Shown here: piece by piece, positions 21,861-33,424 of the stretch
How the letters are laid out: each line of letters starts with the position of its first letter
Numbering within the stretch: position 1 is the stretch's first letter
Source of the DNA: Dolomedes plantarius
Taxonomy: Eukaryota > Arthropoda > Arachnida > Araneae > Dolomedidae
Length of the DNA: 64,000 bases
Direction of reading: 5' to 3'
Assembly: GCA_907164885.2 (NCBI GenBank)
Contig: OU015495.1
Span: forward strand, 105,416,545-105,480,544
The notes under the pieces: model-generated
Seen by the model: the letters and a program-made list of their open reading frames with translations, nothing else
Told to the model about the DNA's origin: nothing
Database searches by the model: none
Made by a program: the position numbers and the translations under genes

Positions 21861-23109
21861 AATCTGTATCTAAACTCTCAACAGAAGATATCCCGTTCTT
21901 CATCCATGAAAATTGTGGCACACAACTTTTTCCTGCTCAATCTTATCGTGTCGGATTACATTTCGTTGATGGAGAGAAGCCTTTTCTATAACAAAATGAT
22001 ACGGATATTAAATCCTCCTTTATTTTTCCTTTAGCACGCATTTTTTTCAAGATTTCAAGTCGTTTTAAAGGGTATATTAAAAATCCTTTCTAGATATATG
22101 TACGAAATTTTGTATAGCGTTCTTTTGTTCTATTTTCATTAAACAGTCTTTACAGATTTAGGGTAAAAATTCTGAAAATATGTTCCATTAAAAAAATTAC
22201 TCCGAAAGGAAATTTCTTTGCCTCCTTTCGAGGGATTAACAGTTTATAAAATAAACCTTTTCTAAATCCTGAAGAAAAATTATTTTGAAACCTTCCCTGA
22301 GTGCAAAAAAGAGAAATATTTTGCGAATAAATCAGTTTGGGTAGGTTGATATATCAGAAACTAAAAATGAACTAAATATTTAATTTTCTTTAAATTTCAC
22401 ATTATACAAGTATTTTTCATGTATTATTATTCAAAGAACAATTTTATGGGGAAAATATTACTAAAAAGGCGGGAAAATTAAAATATAATTTTCTGTTGTG
22501 ACATCTTAAATTGCCAAAAAAAGTCTTATGAGGGATTAAAAATACTTTCACCTCCCACATTTAGGGCTATAAGGTGAGCTACAACATACCCAAAACATCT
22601 ATTTACAATCTACTGATGTTTTGGTGTGATGACATGGCATCTATATGAAAAGGCCCTTCCTGCCTATTAATCTCAATGCTGGAGTTTCAAATTCATTTAA
22701 ATTTCTACCCTTCTCTAAAACGGCTAATTTCCTAAAAATCTGAACTCCTCTCAATTGAACACTATGCCATCTACTGACAATGGTGGATTGATTACTATGG
22801 GGAGCACCACGGTCACCTTTAGCTACACGTGGAAGCACTCCAAAGGGATCAGTCATTTACAGCTATTTCCAAATGGTTACAAACAACCATGCCAGTCTAT
22901 GAACTGGAACCCACAGATTCTGGCAATGATGAATAGCGACCAAACAATCAACCCGTCCTCCGACAGCAAGGTCAGTAACACAAGAATGAAAAGGGAGTAG
23001 TAGTAGATTTTAAACTTCAGCTAAGTGCTGTAAAAGCGATCTGCTACAGCAGAAGTACAGGTGTCTTTGTAAAGAACCATGTGGCGGGAAAAACGGAAAT
23101 CTACCAGAC
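21861..23109. other. No supported gene; weak exon- or SINE-like patch
   Basis: The sequence is AT-rich up to 22640, then compositionally more balanced to 23000. ORFs of 81 codons (+, 22755-23000) and 71 codons (-, 22641-22856) overlap here and have no recognised domain. The minus strand near 22900 reads CTGTGGGTTCCAGTTC, a possible degraded B box, so a SINE remnant is an alternative. Confidence 0.3.
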
Positions 23110-23465
23110 TAGTCCTTAACCCCTTCCTTCTCGCTCCCGTCAAAATTACGGGTTGAGGTTTCGCCTTCTATTTCTCGTGCTCTATATTCTATATTCTATT
23201 CTCGTCTTCTATTCCCGTGATATTTCCCGGCAGGAGTGTTTAAAAGCAACGCACCATTAAAGATTAAAAGAATCCATTTCATTTACCCTGAAAAATTTTT
23301 ATTTCTTATTTTACATGCCAGATGGCAGCACCAGACTATTTATAATGTAATTAGGGATAGGGGTTTTTTTTTAATTAGATGTGCCAGATGAAGAAATAAA
23401 TAGAATCCTCCTGAAAAAATAGGCACTTTTATTACCGTTTTCTTGAAAATCATGCGATTGTTAAG
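23110..23465 (+). repeat. Dispersed repeat, inverted partner at 42934-43272
   Basis: The repeat begins CCTTAACCCCTTCCTTCTCG and contains GCTCCCGTCAAAATTA, CCCGTGATATTTCC, CATTTACCCTGAAAAA and CCAGATGGCAGCACCAG. It ends near GATTGTTAAGG. The same order of blocks occurs on the minus strand at 42934-43272. TTAA occurs at both ends, but the rest of the ends do not look like piggyBac. The class is unknown. Confidence 0.75.
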
Positions 23466-25730
23466 GATTAAATAGTGTACGTAAAGCAACTAGTTCCCAA
23501 ACTGAGAAGTTGTGACGGATATTCACCTCTTTTAAGAAATAGTTAACTCACGAGGGTTGACTTGAACCATAGGAAGGTAATCGACCAAGTATTTCTCAAG
23601 TGTAATGGGTTTAAGTACCTACTCCGGTGGGAAAAAAGCATATCCGTTTTACATCCACCCTCCATATATCAGTTATTGGTCTGACCTTTCGAGATACAGA
23701 CACACTACATAAATTAGATTTCTACATCAATTGGCCATTTGATGAGTGATGCACTTCATGGATTCTGCCTCCACTCTGGCAAATAAATGAAAAGCAACCT
23801 AACTTGCTTTTGTAATAAACCTACTGTATCACGTACAGAATCCAATTACGTTATTAAGTGAAATAACTATTTACTGTCAGACGAAAAAAGAGAGAAATAC
23901 TCCATTATGATCTCAGATATATATTTCGCTCTATTTCCCTCTGATAAAGTAAATAGAGCTGAATTCCTTCAACAACAACTGCCTTCCTGTTTAAGAAGTT
24001 TAACATTAGTGTTCAGTCTTCATAAAACACTTAATATTTTTTTTAATAATTCTTTCTAATAATTGTTTCATTTTATTCATCATATTGTTCGTAATTTGCA
24101 TTCTAATTGTGTTTCTTATCAATAGATGGCATCACTATGTAATTTTTTTTTTACTTCAAGCTGAAATGTTTTTTATTCTGTTGTTGCATATTCGATTCTC
24201 AGTAATGGCAAGAAAATGGCTAAAAAATGTTTAATCTGTTGTGGTGTATATTCTATTCTAAGCAAAGTCGTGTAATAATTCAAAAATTGTTATGTTGGAT
24301 GCATAAATATATCCGTTTTTCTTTTTTTTGTTAAAGATTCTATGCAGATTATTGTCCAAACTGTTTACATATTGAAGTCAATTATTCATTTTGTAAGACT
24401 TAATTCCGAAGGGTTATTCAGTGTGTCATAAATTTAACAGTTATGCGTTAAAATGAAGTCAATTATTAAATGCATTTTAAGGATACACGCATGGAACTAA
24501 ATTTTTTCTTATTATTCAAGTATTATTCAGATGATGTTAAAGGTAAGCCATTCCAGTATTACTGTTATTAAAAGAAGTAAGAAGATAGATTAGTTGCACT
24601 TAAACAAGAACATTAAATATTTTTGTTAATGGATTCTTGTACAGTCCACTAAGATATAAAGATATATTAATAAAATAACTGACCCCACAATTAGTTAAAT
24701 TCATCTACACATAGTTATAAATCGTCTTAAGCTTACAGTTTCCTCAAAAATTAGCATTACGTGTCACTTGTAACGACCAACTCATTACATTATTTGTCTA
24801 AAAAGAATAAACTTCCTGAAAATGCCTCCTAAGAGAAAATTGAGTTTATTAACATAATATGCTATAAAAATTGGAGAAAAATCATCCCGTTTATTTATTT
24901 CATAAATTATCGCCCAGTGAATAAAGAAAATTTGCAATGAGAATTTTGAAAACAGCATCGCAAGTACGATCTGAAAAATAATCATTTAAAAGTCATTAAA
25001 ATGATCATTTAAAAAGTCATTAGACCTTAAAAAAGTCTCATAACTTTATTTTGACAAGACGTAATTGTAATGATTTATGAGGCTGGTTAAGAATTTCTGC
25101 TTGAGATTTATTCTAAAGTTATTAAAAGCTTGAAGGAACGAGATTCTAAAGCTATTAAAAAAATCTATTCTTGTAAGATCCTTCATTCGATTAACAACTT
25201 TTTCCTAGCGTCTACGTTAAAAGAAACAGAGGCAAGAATTTCCAATAGAACCTTTACGAATACTACTTTTTTTATTTCATGAAAAAAAATATTTTATGGA
25301 TCGCTACATCCTGTCATTTTAATTTGAACAGCAGTGCAATAACTAAGAGTAATTTCTAGAAAAATTAATGTATGCATACCCTGCATACTCTGTCAACGAG
25401 AATTCTATTTCTGCTAAAAGTAACTAATAATCAATATGTAGCATTGAATAATAAAAATAAATGAACTACCTACACCGACATGAAACTTGAGACTGTAAGA
25501 CTATGAAGATGTTTGATTTTATCATCACGTTCGTATCTCATACGGTATTTATTTCCATACCTATTTTTGGGGGAAAAAAAAAGCTTTAGGATATTTGGAA
25601 ACTTTTCCTTGCATCGCATAATTCCACATAGCGCATTTTCCTCTGAGGTTTTAGGTACTAAGTTTCTTATCATGATACATTAGTATCTTATTGTTTAACT
25701 GCGAAATGAGTTTTCCTGTAAAGTTAATAA
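23466..25730. other. AT-rich DNA, no gene seen
   Basis: Only chance-sized ORFs (66-67 codons, minus strand) and T-rich or A-rich runs were seen. Confidence 0.45.
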
Positions 25731-25739
25731 CTTTATATA

Positions 25740-25812
<73 letters not shown>
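25731..25812. repeat. TA microsatellite
   Basis: A nearly pure (TA)n tract with one TATG interruption. Together with the tract at 25890-25912 it surrounds a 74-bp hairpin MITE and abuts a Tc1-like element. Confidence 0.95.
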
Positions 25813-25814
<2 letters not shown>

Positions 25815-25886
25815 CAGTGTTCTGTATGAAGGGCGAATACCCATAGAGATTTACATACATAGTCACCCTTTTTACAGAACACCGAC
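25813..25886. mobile_element. 74-bp hairpin MITE inside a TA tract
   Basis: The left arm GTCAGTGTTCTGTATGAAGG (plus G) pairs with the right arm, whose complement is GTCGGTGTTCTGTAAAAAGG (plus G). The centre is 32 nt. Flanking TA repeats are consistent with a TA-targeting Tc1/mariner-related MITE, but mask the target duplication. Confidence 0.75.
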
Positions 25887-25912
25887 GATCGATATATATA
25901 TATATATATATA

Positions 25913-27156
25913 CAGGTGGTTATCAAAATAATGGAAACACTAAGAAACATCATGAAAACCTCTATTAATACGGAGCAGGATCACATATGTCATGTAATAC
26001 CACCTGATTCACCTTGGAATTGGATTATACAAATCATAAATAGTGGTTAAGAATATATTATACCATTCTTCAGCGAAAAATCATGAAAGTTCCTGTAGAG
26101 ATGCTGTGGTGGATATCGATATCTTTATCTATCCGCTTATACAGATCACAGTGGTTGGATGATTTATAGTCGGGAGGATTGTACAGGGCAAGATATTTCT
26201 CTTCCTTTTCATGCTATTCAAACCAATACTTGATAGATCTAGCTGTATGTATAGAGGGATTATCATACCGGAGAACGCCATCTCCTGCAAAAAACAATGT
26301 TTGCACCATAGAATGGACTAGCGAGCTAAAATTTCGACATAGTCCTTCTCATTCAATCTCCCTTTTAGGGTTACAATAAGGCCTGAAGAAAACCATGAGA
26401 TGCCATACCACTCCTTGGTTGACAGTTGAGATGAGACAATCAGAATCTTGCGTTTGTGTAGGTGTTCTCCAGACATACGCACGTCCTGTTGCAAGGAACA
26501 ATGTGAACAATGATTCGTTGGACTAAATGCCTTTTTTCGATATATTACTCGACCAGGATTTGCACTCGCGGCACTATTGTGGACGATATTTTGTATTGGC
26601 ATCTATTACAAGTGGCTTGCGAATAACTACTTTTCCGCAAATGCTTTGTTTGTGAAGTTCTCTTCTACTGGTTGATATCAGAACATGCAGATGCCGATTG
26701 AGATCTTCTGTCATTTTGGTTGCAGTTGTTTTCTTTCTTCGAGTCACAATCCGCTTCAATACCTCGTCCGTCTCTTTCACTCAGCTCTCCCTTTCGTCCA
26801 CTATTCTGTTTCTCGGAGAATGTTTTTCCATGTACTCTGTATGCTATCATGACTTTCGATACCACATCCCGAAAAACACCCATAATCCTGGGGGTTGCAA
26901 TAACAGATACTTCAATTTAAACGCTCTCAAACAATTTACCCTTTTCGCGAGGTCTGCAAGGTTTGACATTTTACGCTGTTCCCCCCAAAAGCAAGATGCA
27001 CTTAGCTTCATTACTTCTACCTGACAGTAGAATAATACATACGATATATTATATAAAAGAATACCAGTGGCCAGACTTGTTTTTTAAGGAATACAAAGCA
27101 CATTCATAAACACCACTAATATTGATAGGTGTTTCCATTATTTTCATAATCACCTG
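25913..27156 (-). mobile_element. Tc1-like DNA transposon, degenerate
   Basis: The termini are CAGGTGGTTATCAAAATAAT at the left and, complemented, CAGGTGATTATGAAAATAAT at the right, both followed by GGAAACAC. TA lies at 25911-25912 and 27157-27158. The element is 1244 bp and carries a broken transposase on the minus strand. TA/CATA repeats flank both sides. Confidence 0.92.
26060..26960 (-). pseudogene. Tc1-like transposase pseudogene
   Basis: On the minus strand, in shifting frames, I read VVSKVMIAYRVHGKTFSEKQ and SGRKGELSERDGRGI (DNA-binding and linker region). Next come VLKRIVTRRKKTTATKMTED, then NESLFTLF, YVWRTP, LNEKDYVEILA, VHSMVQTLFFAGDGV, YDNPSIHTARSIKYWFE and KEEKYLALYNPPD. The order matches the DDE domain of the vertebrate- and arthropod-type Tc1 family. 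The first Asp is Asn (NES), the second (YDN) is kept, and the Glu region is lost. It is inactive. Confidence 0.82.
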
Positions 27157-27321
27157 TATACATACATACATATATATATATATATATGTCTCTGTGTGTA
27201 CATTCTCAAGCATAATTACATATTTATTTATACACATTATTGTCAAAAGTTATTAGACACCCGCATATATGCAGATATAGGTAAACTTGCATGTTCAATT
27301 AAAGATGCTGAAAGCGTATTA

Positions 27322-27491
27322 GGGCCTGTTCACGCTCCGTCCGTCAGCGCCTGCGTTACTCGTATTGAAATACATTTAACCAATCACAAACCTCCAAACG
27401 ATTAGACCCGAAATTGTTATGGTCTGTGATTGGTTTAAAATATGTCAATACGAGTGACGCTGAAGCTGACGGACGCAGTATGAACACGCCC
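27322..27491. mobile_element. Harbinger-type MITE nested in the Tc1-like element
   Basis: The two halves are inverted copies along most of their length. The left runs from GGGCCTGTTCACGCTCCGTC to TTTAACCAATCACA; the right, complemented, begins GGGCGTGTTCATACTGCGTC. TTA lies on both sides (27319-27321 and 27492-27494). A TTA target with G-rich ends fits PIF/Harbinger Tourist-like MITEs. The element is 170 bp, has no ORF and would fold into one hairpin. Confidence 0.85.
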
Positions 27492-28086
27492 TTAGATTGT
27501 ATATGTAAGCGCAATCGTCAAGCAAAATTATAAATATCATTGGAATCCGCTATGGCGCATAACGCTGAACTTCCAAGGAACCGAACTGCCGGGATTCCGA
27601 GATAGTTATAGTCACAAGGTGTAACTGAAGCAAACAACCTTTAAGTGCAGTCGATGGTTTTCTGTGCGCCCGGCAATCAACTGTGATAGATGTCTTTCGA
27701 AGATGAAAGACTGACAGTACTACTGGGGCGTCAACCTCGACATGGGAGTCTGCCCAAATTAAACGATCGAGGTCAGATGGTCTCAAGAAACTCTCTTTCA
27801 CTTCATCACCATTGGCTTCAGAGGTGTCATAAGCAACCGGAACTGATATCAGTGTCTGTACAATTCGTCCAGTTCAGCATAATAACAGGACTATGGCAGA
27901 TCGGCTACACACAAGCCCCATCTCTGCCTAATGTTAGAGAAAGATTCCAGTGGTGTTTAGAACGTCGTCCATTGAAAACAAAATAGTGAAAAATGTCATT
28001 TGAGCGAAGAGTCACGCTTCAAACTTTTCCATTCGATTAGACGAGTTTGGTTTTGGTGTTTACCCAAGGAGTGTTTTTTGTTGTTA

Positions 28087-28599
28087 TTTTTTTTAGAGCT
28101 GCATTGGCTCAACTGTTAATTTCGGGTCTTGGATGGTCTGGGCCATTTTCTGCTGGAAATTTCCAAGTCCTTTCATTGTGTTGCCATATTATAAATGTTA
28201 TTAAGCTTTATATAAGGGATGAAATTTTTACTCTTAAATCTTTTGGCAAGTAATATACGAGAAGTGGTTTAGAAGATTCATATTTCACCTCCCATTACGT
28301 AGTACGATGACATGGCTAGGTAGTTCAACGGCCCAGACTGTTGAAGTAGTGGGCTTGATTCTCCTCGACCGTAGTTCATTTTCAACCTGAAGTAAAGGGA
28401 TGAGTGGTATAAGAATCAGGGGTCATTAAATTTCTATTGTGACATTAACCTTCATAAAATGTATAATTTTCAACAGGCAAAGCTACCTCAGGTCTAAGCA
28501 GGAGCGCATATTTTTTTTTAGAGCTGCATTGGCTCAACTGTTAATTTCGGGTCCTGGATGGTCTGGGCCATTTTCTGCTGGAAATTTCATTGTGTTGCC
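28087..28599 (+). repeat. About 90-bp duplication flanking a 325-bp insert
   Basis: The transposase segment running from TTTTAGAGCTGCATTGGCTC to TTCATTGTGTTGCC occurs at 28087-28185 and again at 28509-28599. The copies differ by one substitution and an 11-bp indel. Between them sits the 325-bp repeat listed next. The second copy continues in frame into the rest of the transposase, so the first is the extra one. Confidence 0.85.
28186..28508 (+). repeat. 325-bp dispersed repeat, second copy at 39238-39560
   Basis: The repeat is nearly identical to 39238-39560 in the same orientation, with only a handful of differences by eye. It begins ATATTATAAATGTTATTAAG and ends near CTACCTCAGGTCTAAGCA. 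Inside is a tRNA-like block: TGGCTAGGTAGTTCAACGG (A-box-like) and GTGGGCTTGATTCTC (B-box-like). It may therefore be a SINE. High identity implies recent spread or duplication. Confidence 0.85.
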
Positions 28600-28946
28600 T
28601 TTTCCAATGAATTCTGGGAGGTACATATGCATTCTATATGATTGTGCCCTACATACAACAAGGAAGTACCATAGAATAGACTCTTGTGTCTTTCAGCATG
28701 ACCTGGTTTCATGCAAGATTTTGATCTCTTTAGAGGCCTGGTTTAACAAGATAAACAGCTAAAAATGATATTTACCGGCTCTAAGTCCCGTTCTCAAGGC
28801 GATCAAAAATTTATGGGATGAGCTGAAACGCCGAATTCATCACCGACTGAGAACGCTCTGCACTAAGAGATCTCTGGAAGTGGCTTTAATCGAGAAATTG
28901 AGGCCCAGAAGAATCGAGATAATCATTGCAAAAAAAAACAGTAATT

Positions 28947-28988
28947 TCTGAAAGTTGACGTATTTCCTTCGACACGTCAACTTTCAGA
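28947..28988. repeat. Perfect 15-bp-arm hairpin
   Basis: TCTGAAAGTTGACGT and ACGTCAACTTTCAGA are separated by 12 nt. It lies just after the C-terminal codons of the Tc1-like transposase and could be what remains of its terminus or a separate foldback sequence. Confidence 0.85.
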
Positions 28989-29246
28989 ATTTATCCAGAA
29001 ACTTGAAATTAGAAATTTGTATATCTTAGTTATAACATTCAACCAGGATAACCTAGACAGATGTTTTCTAAGTGTTCCAAAAACAAAATTTTCCTTGTAT
29101 TCCAAAATTAAATTTTAAAGTAAAAAACCTAAAATTCGAATCATTAAAAGTGCGGAGGAAATACTTCTGTTGAATATTTGATGAATACTTTAGCGAGTTA
29201 CTCTCATAAAAGCATGCATCATAAAGCTCATTTCAGATGTCTCTGA

Positions 29247-29280
29247 CGTGTGCATAGTATGTTTACATTCTATGCACACG
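29247..29280. repeat. Perfect 11-bp-arm hairpin
   Basis: CGTGTGCATAG and CTATGCACACG are separated by 12 nt of T-rich sequence. It is isolated, with no recognised element around it. Confidence 0.85.
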
Positions 29281-31838
29281 TTTAATATTCAGAAATTATT
29301 ATGTTGCGTGAAGTTTCTTAGGAAGCATTTGAATTACACTTTTGTAGTTAAGCTGCTAATATACTTTTCCATGTTAAGTTTGTATTTCTGTATGACTTAA
29401 TTTATAGCAGAGAGTAAATAGCTGTTCTCTGTTTAGAGTTAATTCGGGTAATTTTTCTACGGCGTTCAAACGTTGCGTGATCTTTGAAAACGGAGTTTCG
29501 TCGTACTTCTGTTTACAAAATGCGAAATAATTTTTTTAAGATCCAGTAATGATAGGTGTAAGAAATTAATATTTAATATTATCAGTTTTATTTTGTTATA
29601 AGTTATTCGCTTTCATGAATAATTCCGGAGATTTTAATCATTTGAAGAAAAATTTCCCCAGTTAAACGGATTGTATCAAAAAGAGTTCTTGGATATAACG
29701 TACTAGTTTGCGAACAAGTTACATGAACATTTTAGAGAATAGTCATAAAATTTTGCAAACTCAGATTTTGTTTTTTATGCATATTTATTGTAAAATTTTA
29801 AATAGCATAGTCTATGAAGATAAACTTTTTTTTTCCAAGTTCAGAATCAGTACTCGCGCAACCGATGCAGTAACCATGTCTCACAAAAGCTGGTTACACT
29901 CTTAGTAATCTTTATTTTACCCTGTGCTCAATAATTACTATGAGGGTCACGGAGGGCCTTAGATTTGTGCAATGGCCAGTGTCCATCAATATTTTAGAGT
30001 TACGCGCGGAAACGAAACCTTGACTTTATCGCCAAGTCTCTACTATCCTGAAGACGCTACTATAACTTGATCATTTGAGCTAAGAGAGTGCAACTTTAAA
30101 AGATATGTGTGAGTCATAAGTTAATTGACTTAATATCTCCATCTGGTTCTCTGTAGATGCTGTCATTCCTAGACAAACTTAACTATACACACGAAACTGG
30201 CATTCACAGTCCCACAATATTACGAACATATGACGGGATCCTTAACAAATTCGTTAAAACTTTTTTCTAACATTTATACCTTTACTTTTTTACTCATCCA
30301 GAACTGTGAAAAACTTGTTATTTAATATTATTATAATTTATTTGTAAAAAGAACACATTTATCAGTTTAAACTCCAATATGTATTTAATAAAATGGAAAA
30401 AGGATGATTTATAAGGTATTATATTATAACTTGCAAAAATTTATGCGGAAGTACTAAAAATTTCAAAAACGATGAAAAAAATAACTAAAACAATTTTATA
30501 TGGAGCACAGAAATTTATATTTACTTTGATGTTTGAGATTAACATGACTCGCAAATATATTTAAAATTAAGTTAAATAGATAGATATACTGCTTCAATAA
30601 TTTCTACGTAACGTCTCTGTATTATTTTTAACAACAGGCCATTAAGAAAAGCCTAATTCGTTTCAATGCAGACGAGAAATTTGCATCAATATGATTACAC
30701 ATTTCCTTGCCATTGGATAATATTTCATTGGATAATAATTATGGTCATTTATGTCAATGCAGGATTCAAAAATTTTCTTTAAATTATCTTAAAAACTTTC
30801 ATCGATTTTTAATATAACAGCACCCCGCCTGAAAACCACAGTTTAAGGGAAAATATCTATGGGAGCAATAAATGAAATGCTGTTCCAGTGTGTAAGGCAG
30901 TAAAAATTCAATATCTTTGAGCTTCTCGTGCAAAGAATAGATTCTTATTTTGTACCTTTGAATACCATCTCCGTTTAATCCATCTAAACACAGATGGTGG
31001 GCGCATTGTATTCCAATATTTAAAACTCCCCTTAAACAGAATTCATATTTTCCGGTACATACTCGTTTTGAATACAATATTTCCCAAAATAATAAAATTC
31101 AATGTTCTCCAAAAGAGTACATCATATTGTCTTTCTCTCGAATAGAAGCATGTCAAAATTCATTTCAGGAAGAACGGTAACATTCCATGAGTTCTAAACA
31201 GCGTTCCAAAAAGTGCTTTCGAATTCACCTCTTTACAGGAACACTTGCGATTGATAAAATTCTCTCTTCCTCGCCTCTGGATATTTCGGGAAGGAGGGTA
31301 AAATTTAAAATAAACTACGTCCGCTTTTATAGAAAGATTTCTCCAAAAGTGGTTCGGAAGTAGAATTTTTCCAGCTAAATTGACTTCCTTCCTTTAAGAA
31401 TTTTGGCACTTCTGTTTTTCGGAGACGGAGGGACACATGAACTTTTTCTAAACCTCAGCTTGAGTTAAGTTTTTCATGTACGTTTTCCTGTTTAAAAGCA
31501 TTATGAACATGTGGCCTAAAATGACACAAAATATGAAACGCCATGAGATTTGAAATAAAAGATCCTGACACAGCTAGGAGGTATTATGGGCAACACAGTC
31601 CTGAAAGTGGAAGGTCCCGATAGGCATTTGAGCTAGCCAGTGATAATTTAAAATGGAAGAAATAACAATATACATGAAAATTCATATTTTGGAACAATGT
31701 CACGTTGGGTTATAAAAATAACAATGGTTCGATTTTTAATCTGTATAATACCTACCTTTTAAAATGGTAAAAATTTAGTATTTAATACTCAAAATGAAGA
31801 GTAGGAGAGTGGTTGGTGTCAATGTATATCCGTGATCA
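29281..31838. other. AT-rich DNA, no gene seen
   Basis: A 92-codon minus ORF (30799-31077) has no recognisable domain. Otherwise there are only short ORFs. Confidence 0.45.
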
Positions 31839-32484
31839 TCTAATATATAAAAATGAATGTTTGTATCTCTGTAATTGTATAGAAATCCACAGTTTAGGAG
31901 CAACGATCGTGAAATTTTACATACAGGCGTCTTTAAAAACAGCCGAGGGTCTGAAGAACTTCAAAAATCGAAATTAATTACCGTTGATTTTTAATTAATA
32001 AAAAACCAAAAATTTTGAAACTAAATGTAAGATGTTACACTTTGTGGAATCACCACTCTGAATATGGTGTCCACGTTAGGCTTAGCTGGCAAACAGCGAG
32101 CGAAAAGATAAAAATAAATAAAATCAAAAAGTTTCAAGTTATATATTAAACCAGAATAATAAATGAAAATAATAATCTTTCAAGTCAGATTTTATACTCT
32201 AAAATAAATCGGATCCAACGGCATATTGACACTATCACACGCGATGGAAAATTCGAATCAACCACGCTAAGTGTCACAAGATCATTTTTAATCGCTACTG
32301 CAACCCCCCTCGCTTATGTCTTTGTGTCTATTGAAGAGTTAAAGACTAAGCTTCTATCCTGCTAACTTATTTCTAACTTAAAACTCCTCTTACTCCATAA
32401 ATACATGTATATTCACCAACCCATAGCAACTTTCCAGCAATTTTAATACAAATATTCTCCTATTTACACAATACACCAGCATGT

Positions 32485-32550
32485 TATTGTGGCGCATTCG
32501 GTAAGAGCGTTAATTTACTATACAACATGACGCGGGTTCGAATACGGATC
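32485..32550 (+). repeat. tRNA-like SINE head within the Helitron
   Basis: TGGCGCATTCGGTAAGAGCG resembles an A-box/D-arm and CGCGGGTTCGAATACGG a B box, spaced as in tRNAs. The rest does not fold into a convincing tRNA. AT-rich sequence with (TTA)n runs follows. Confidence 0.5.
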
Positions 32551-33223
32551 GTACAGATTTTGCTAAACTTGTATTTTCAGCTTTTTTATGGAGGCTTTTT
32601 TGTTTCAGCTTTTATTTTATTATTTTTTAAATTATTATTATTATTATTTTTATTTATTATTTTTTTTAATTATTTTTATTTTATTTTATTATTTTTAAAA
32701 ATTATTATTTTTATTTTATTTTATTTTTCATATTATTAATGTGTATAACATTTCGTATACTTTTTTTTCTATGTTATTTATACTGTGTTTATTTTTTTAA
32801 TGGATTTTGGTAGGTTTATTATAAATTTATGTATTTTATGTTTTACTTTTCAGGAATTTTTGCTCCAATGATAAAGGCTAAATCTTTTCTATGTTATTTA
32901 TACTGTATTTAGTTTTTAAATTGATTTTGGTTAACAAACATTCGACAATTTGACATTTTTACTTTTCAGCTTTACTTTCCTAAAGACAATTTGACATTTT
33001 TCCTTTTCAGCTTTTAGTGGTTTATTATAAATGTATATATTTTATGCTTTACTTTTCAGGGTTTTTTTGCTCCAATGATGAAACGCTAAATCTAGCTGAA
33101 TTCTGAAGATATTGTAAATTTATGGTTTTTTATGTTGGGTTTTCTTTTTATTCATGTGTATAACATTTCACATGCTTTTTATTCTATGATATTTATACTG
33201 TGTTTAGTTTTTAAATTGATTTT

Positions 33224-33262
33224 GGTTAACAAACATTCTTAAAATCCCGGGCAACGCCGGAT
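33224..33262 (+). mobile_element. Internal Helitron-type 3' end lacking CTAG
   Basis: GGTTAACAAACATTCTTAAA then ATCCCGGGCAACGCCGG repeats the text found at the true 3' end (34955-34990). Here it runs into ATAAATTATCA instead of TACTTCAGCTAG. It marks an earlier or truncated Helitron copy inside the larger unit. Confidence 0.65.
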
Positions 33263-33295
33263 AAATTATCACCTGTGTAGGTTGATAATTTATAA
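33263..33295. repeat. Perfect palindrome at the broken Helitron end
   Basis: ATAAATTATCA and TGATAATTTAT are separated by 11 nt (CCTGTGTAGGT). It sits exactly where the CTAG terminus would be expected. Confidence 0.8.
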
Positions 33296-33424
33296 ATTTT
33301 AAAACTGTTACCACATGTATATTTACAGATCCACAAGAACTTTCCAATATTTTTAATTAATAAATAACCAACAACTCTCGATTCACAAGCGTACAGTAGA
33401 TGGCGCCACTATTTTAATTTTTTG

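Larger units (their letters stand above)
27560..28945 (+). pseudogene. Tc1-like transposase pseudogene, interrupted
   Basis: Plus-strand pieces in order: HHHWLQRCHKQPELISVSVQ; RERFQWCLERR; LSEESRFKLFH; VWFWCLPKECF; GWSGPFSAGNF; FQHDLVSCKIL; LKAIKNLWDELKRRIHHRLR. This is the order of a Tc1-type DDE domain. The first catalytic Asp is Glu (SEES), the second Asp (FQHD) remains, and the final Glu is Lys (IKNLW where family members have IENLW). Stops, frameshifts and a 420-bp interruption confirm decay. Confidence 0.82.
27233..28950 (+). mobile_element. Tc1-like DNA transposon, degenerate, right end unclear
   Basis: The left terminus after a TA reads CACATTATTGTCAAAAGTTA and continues TTAGACACC, a typical Tc1 inverted repeat. 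A plus-strand transposase follows to about 28945. I could not find the matching right inverted repeat, so the end is approximate. The left part carries a 170-bp MITE (27322-27491). The middle is disrupted by a duplication around 28087-28599. Confidence 0.75.

Noticed and set aside
23110..23465. piggyBac-type MITE because of TTAA at both ends
   Set aside because: The left side reads TTAACCCC but the right does not end in GGG before TTAA, and no inverted repeat was found.
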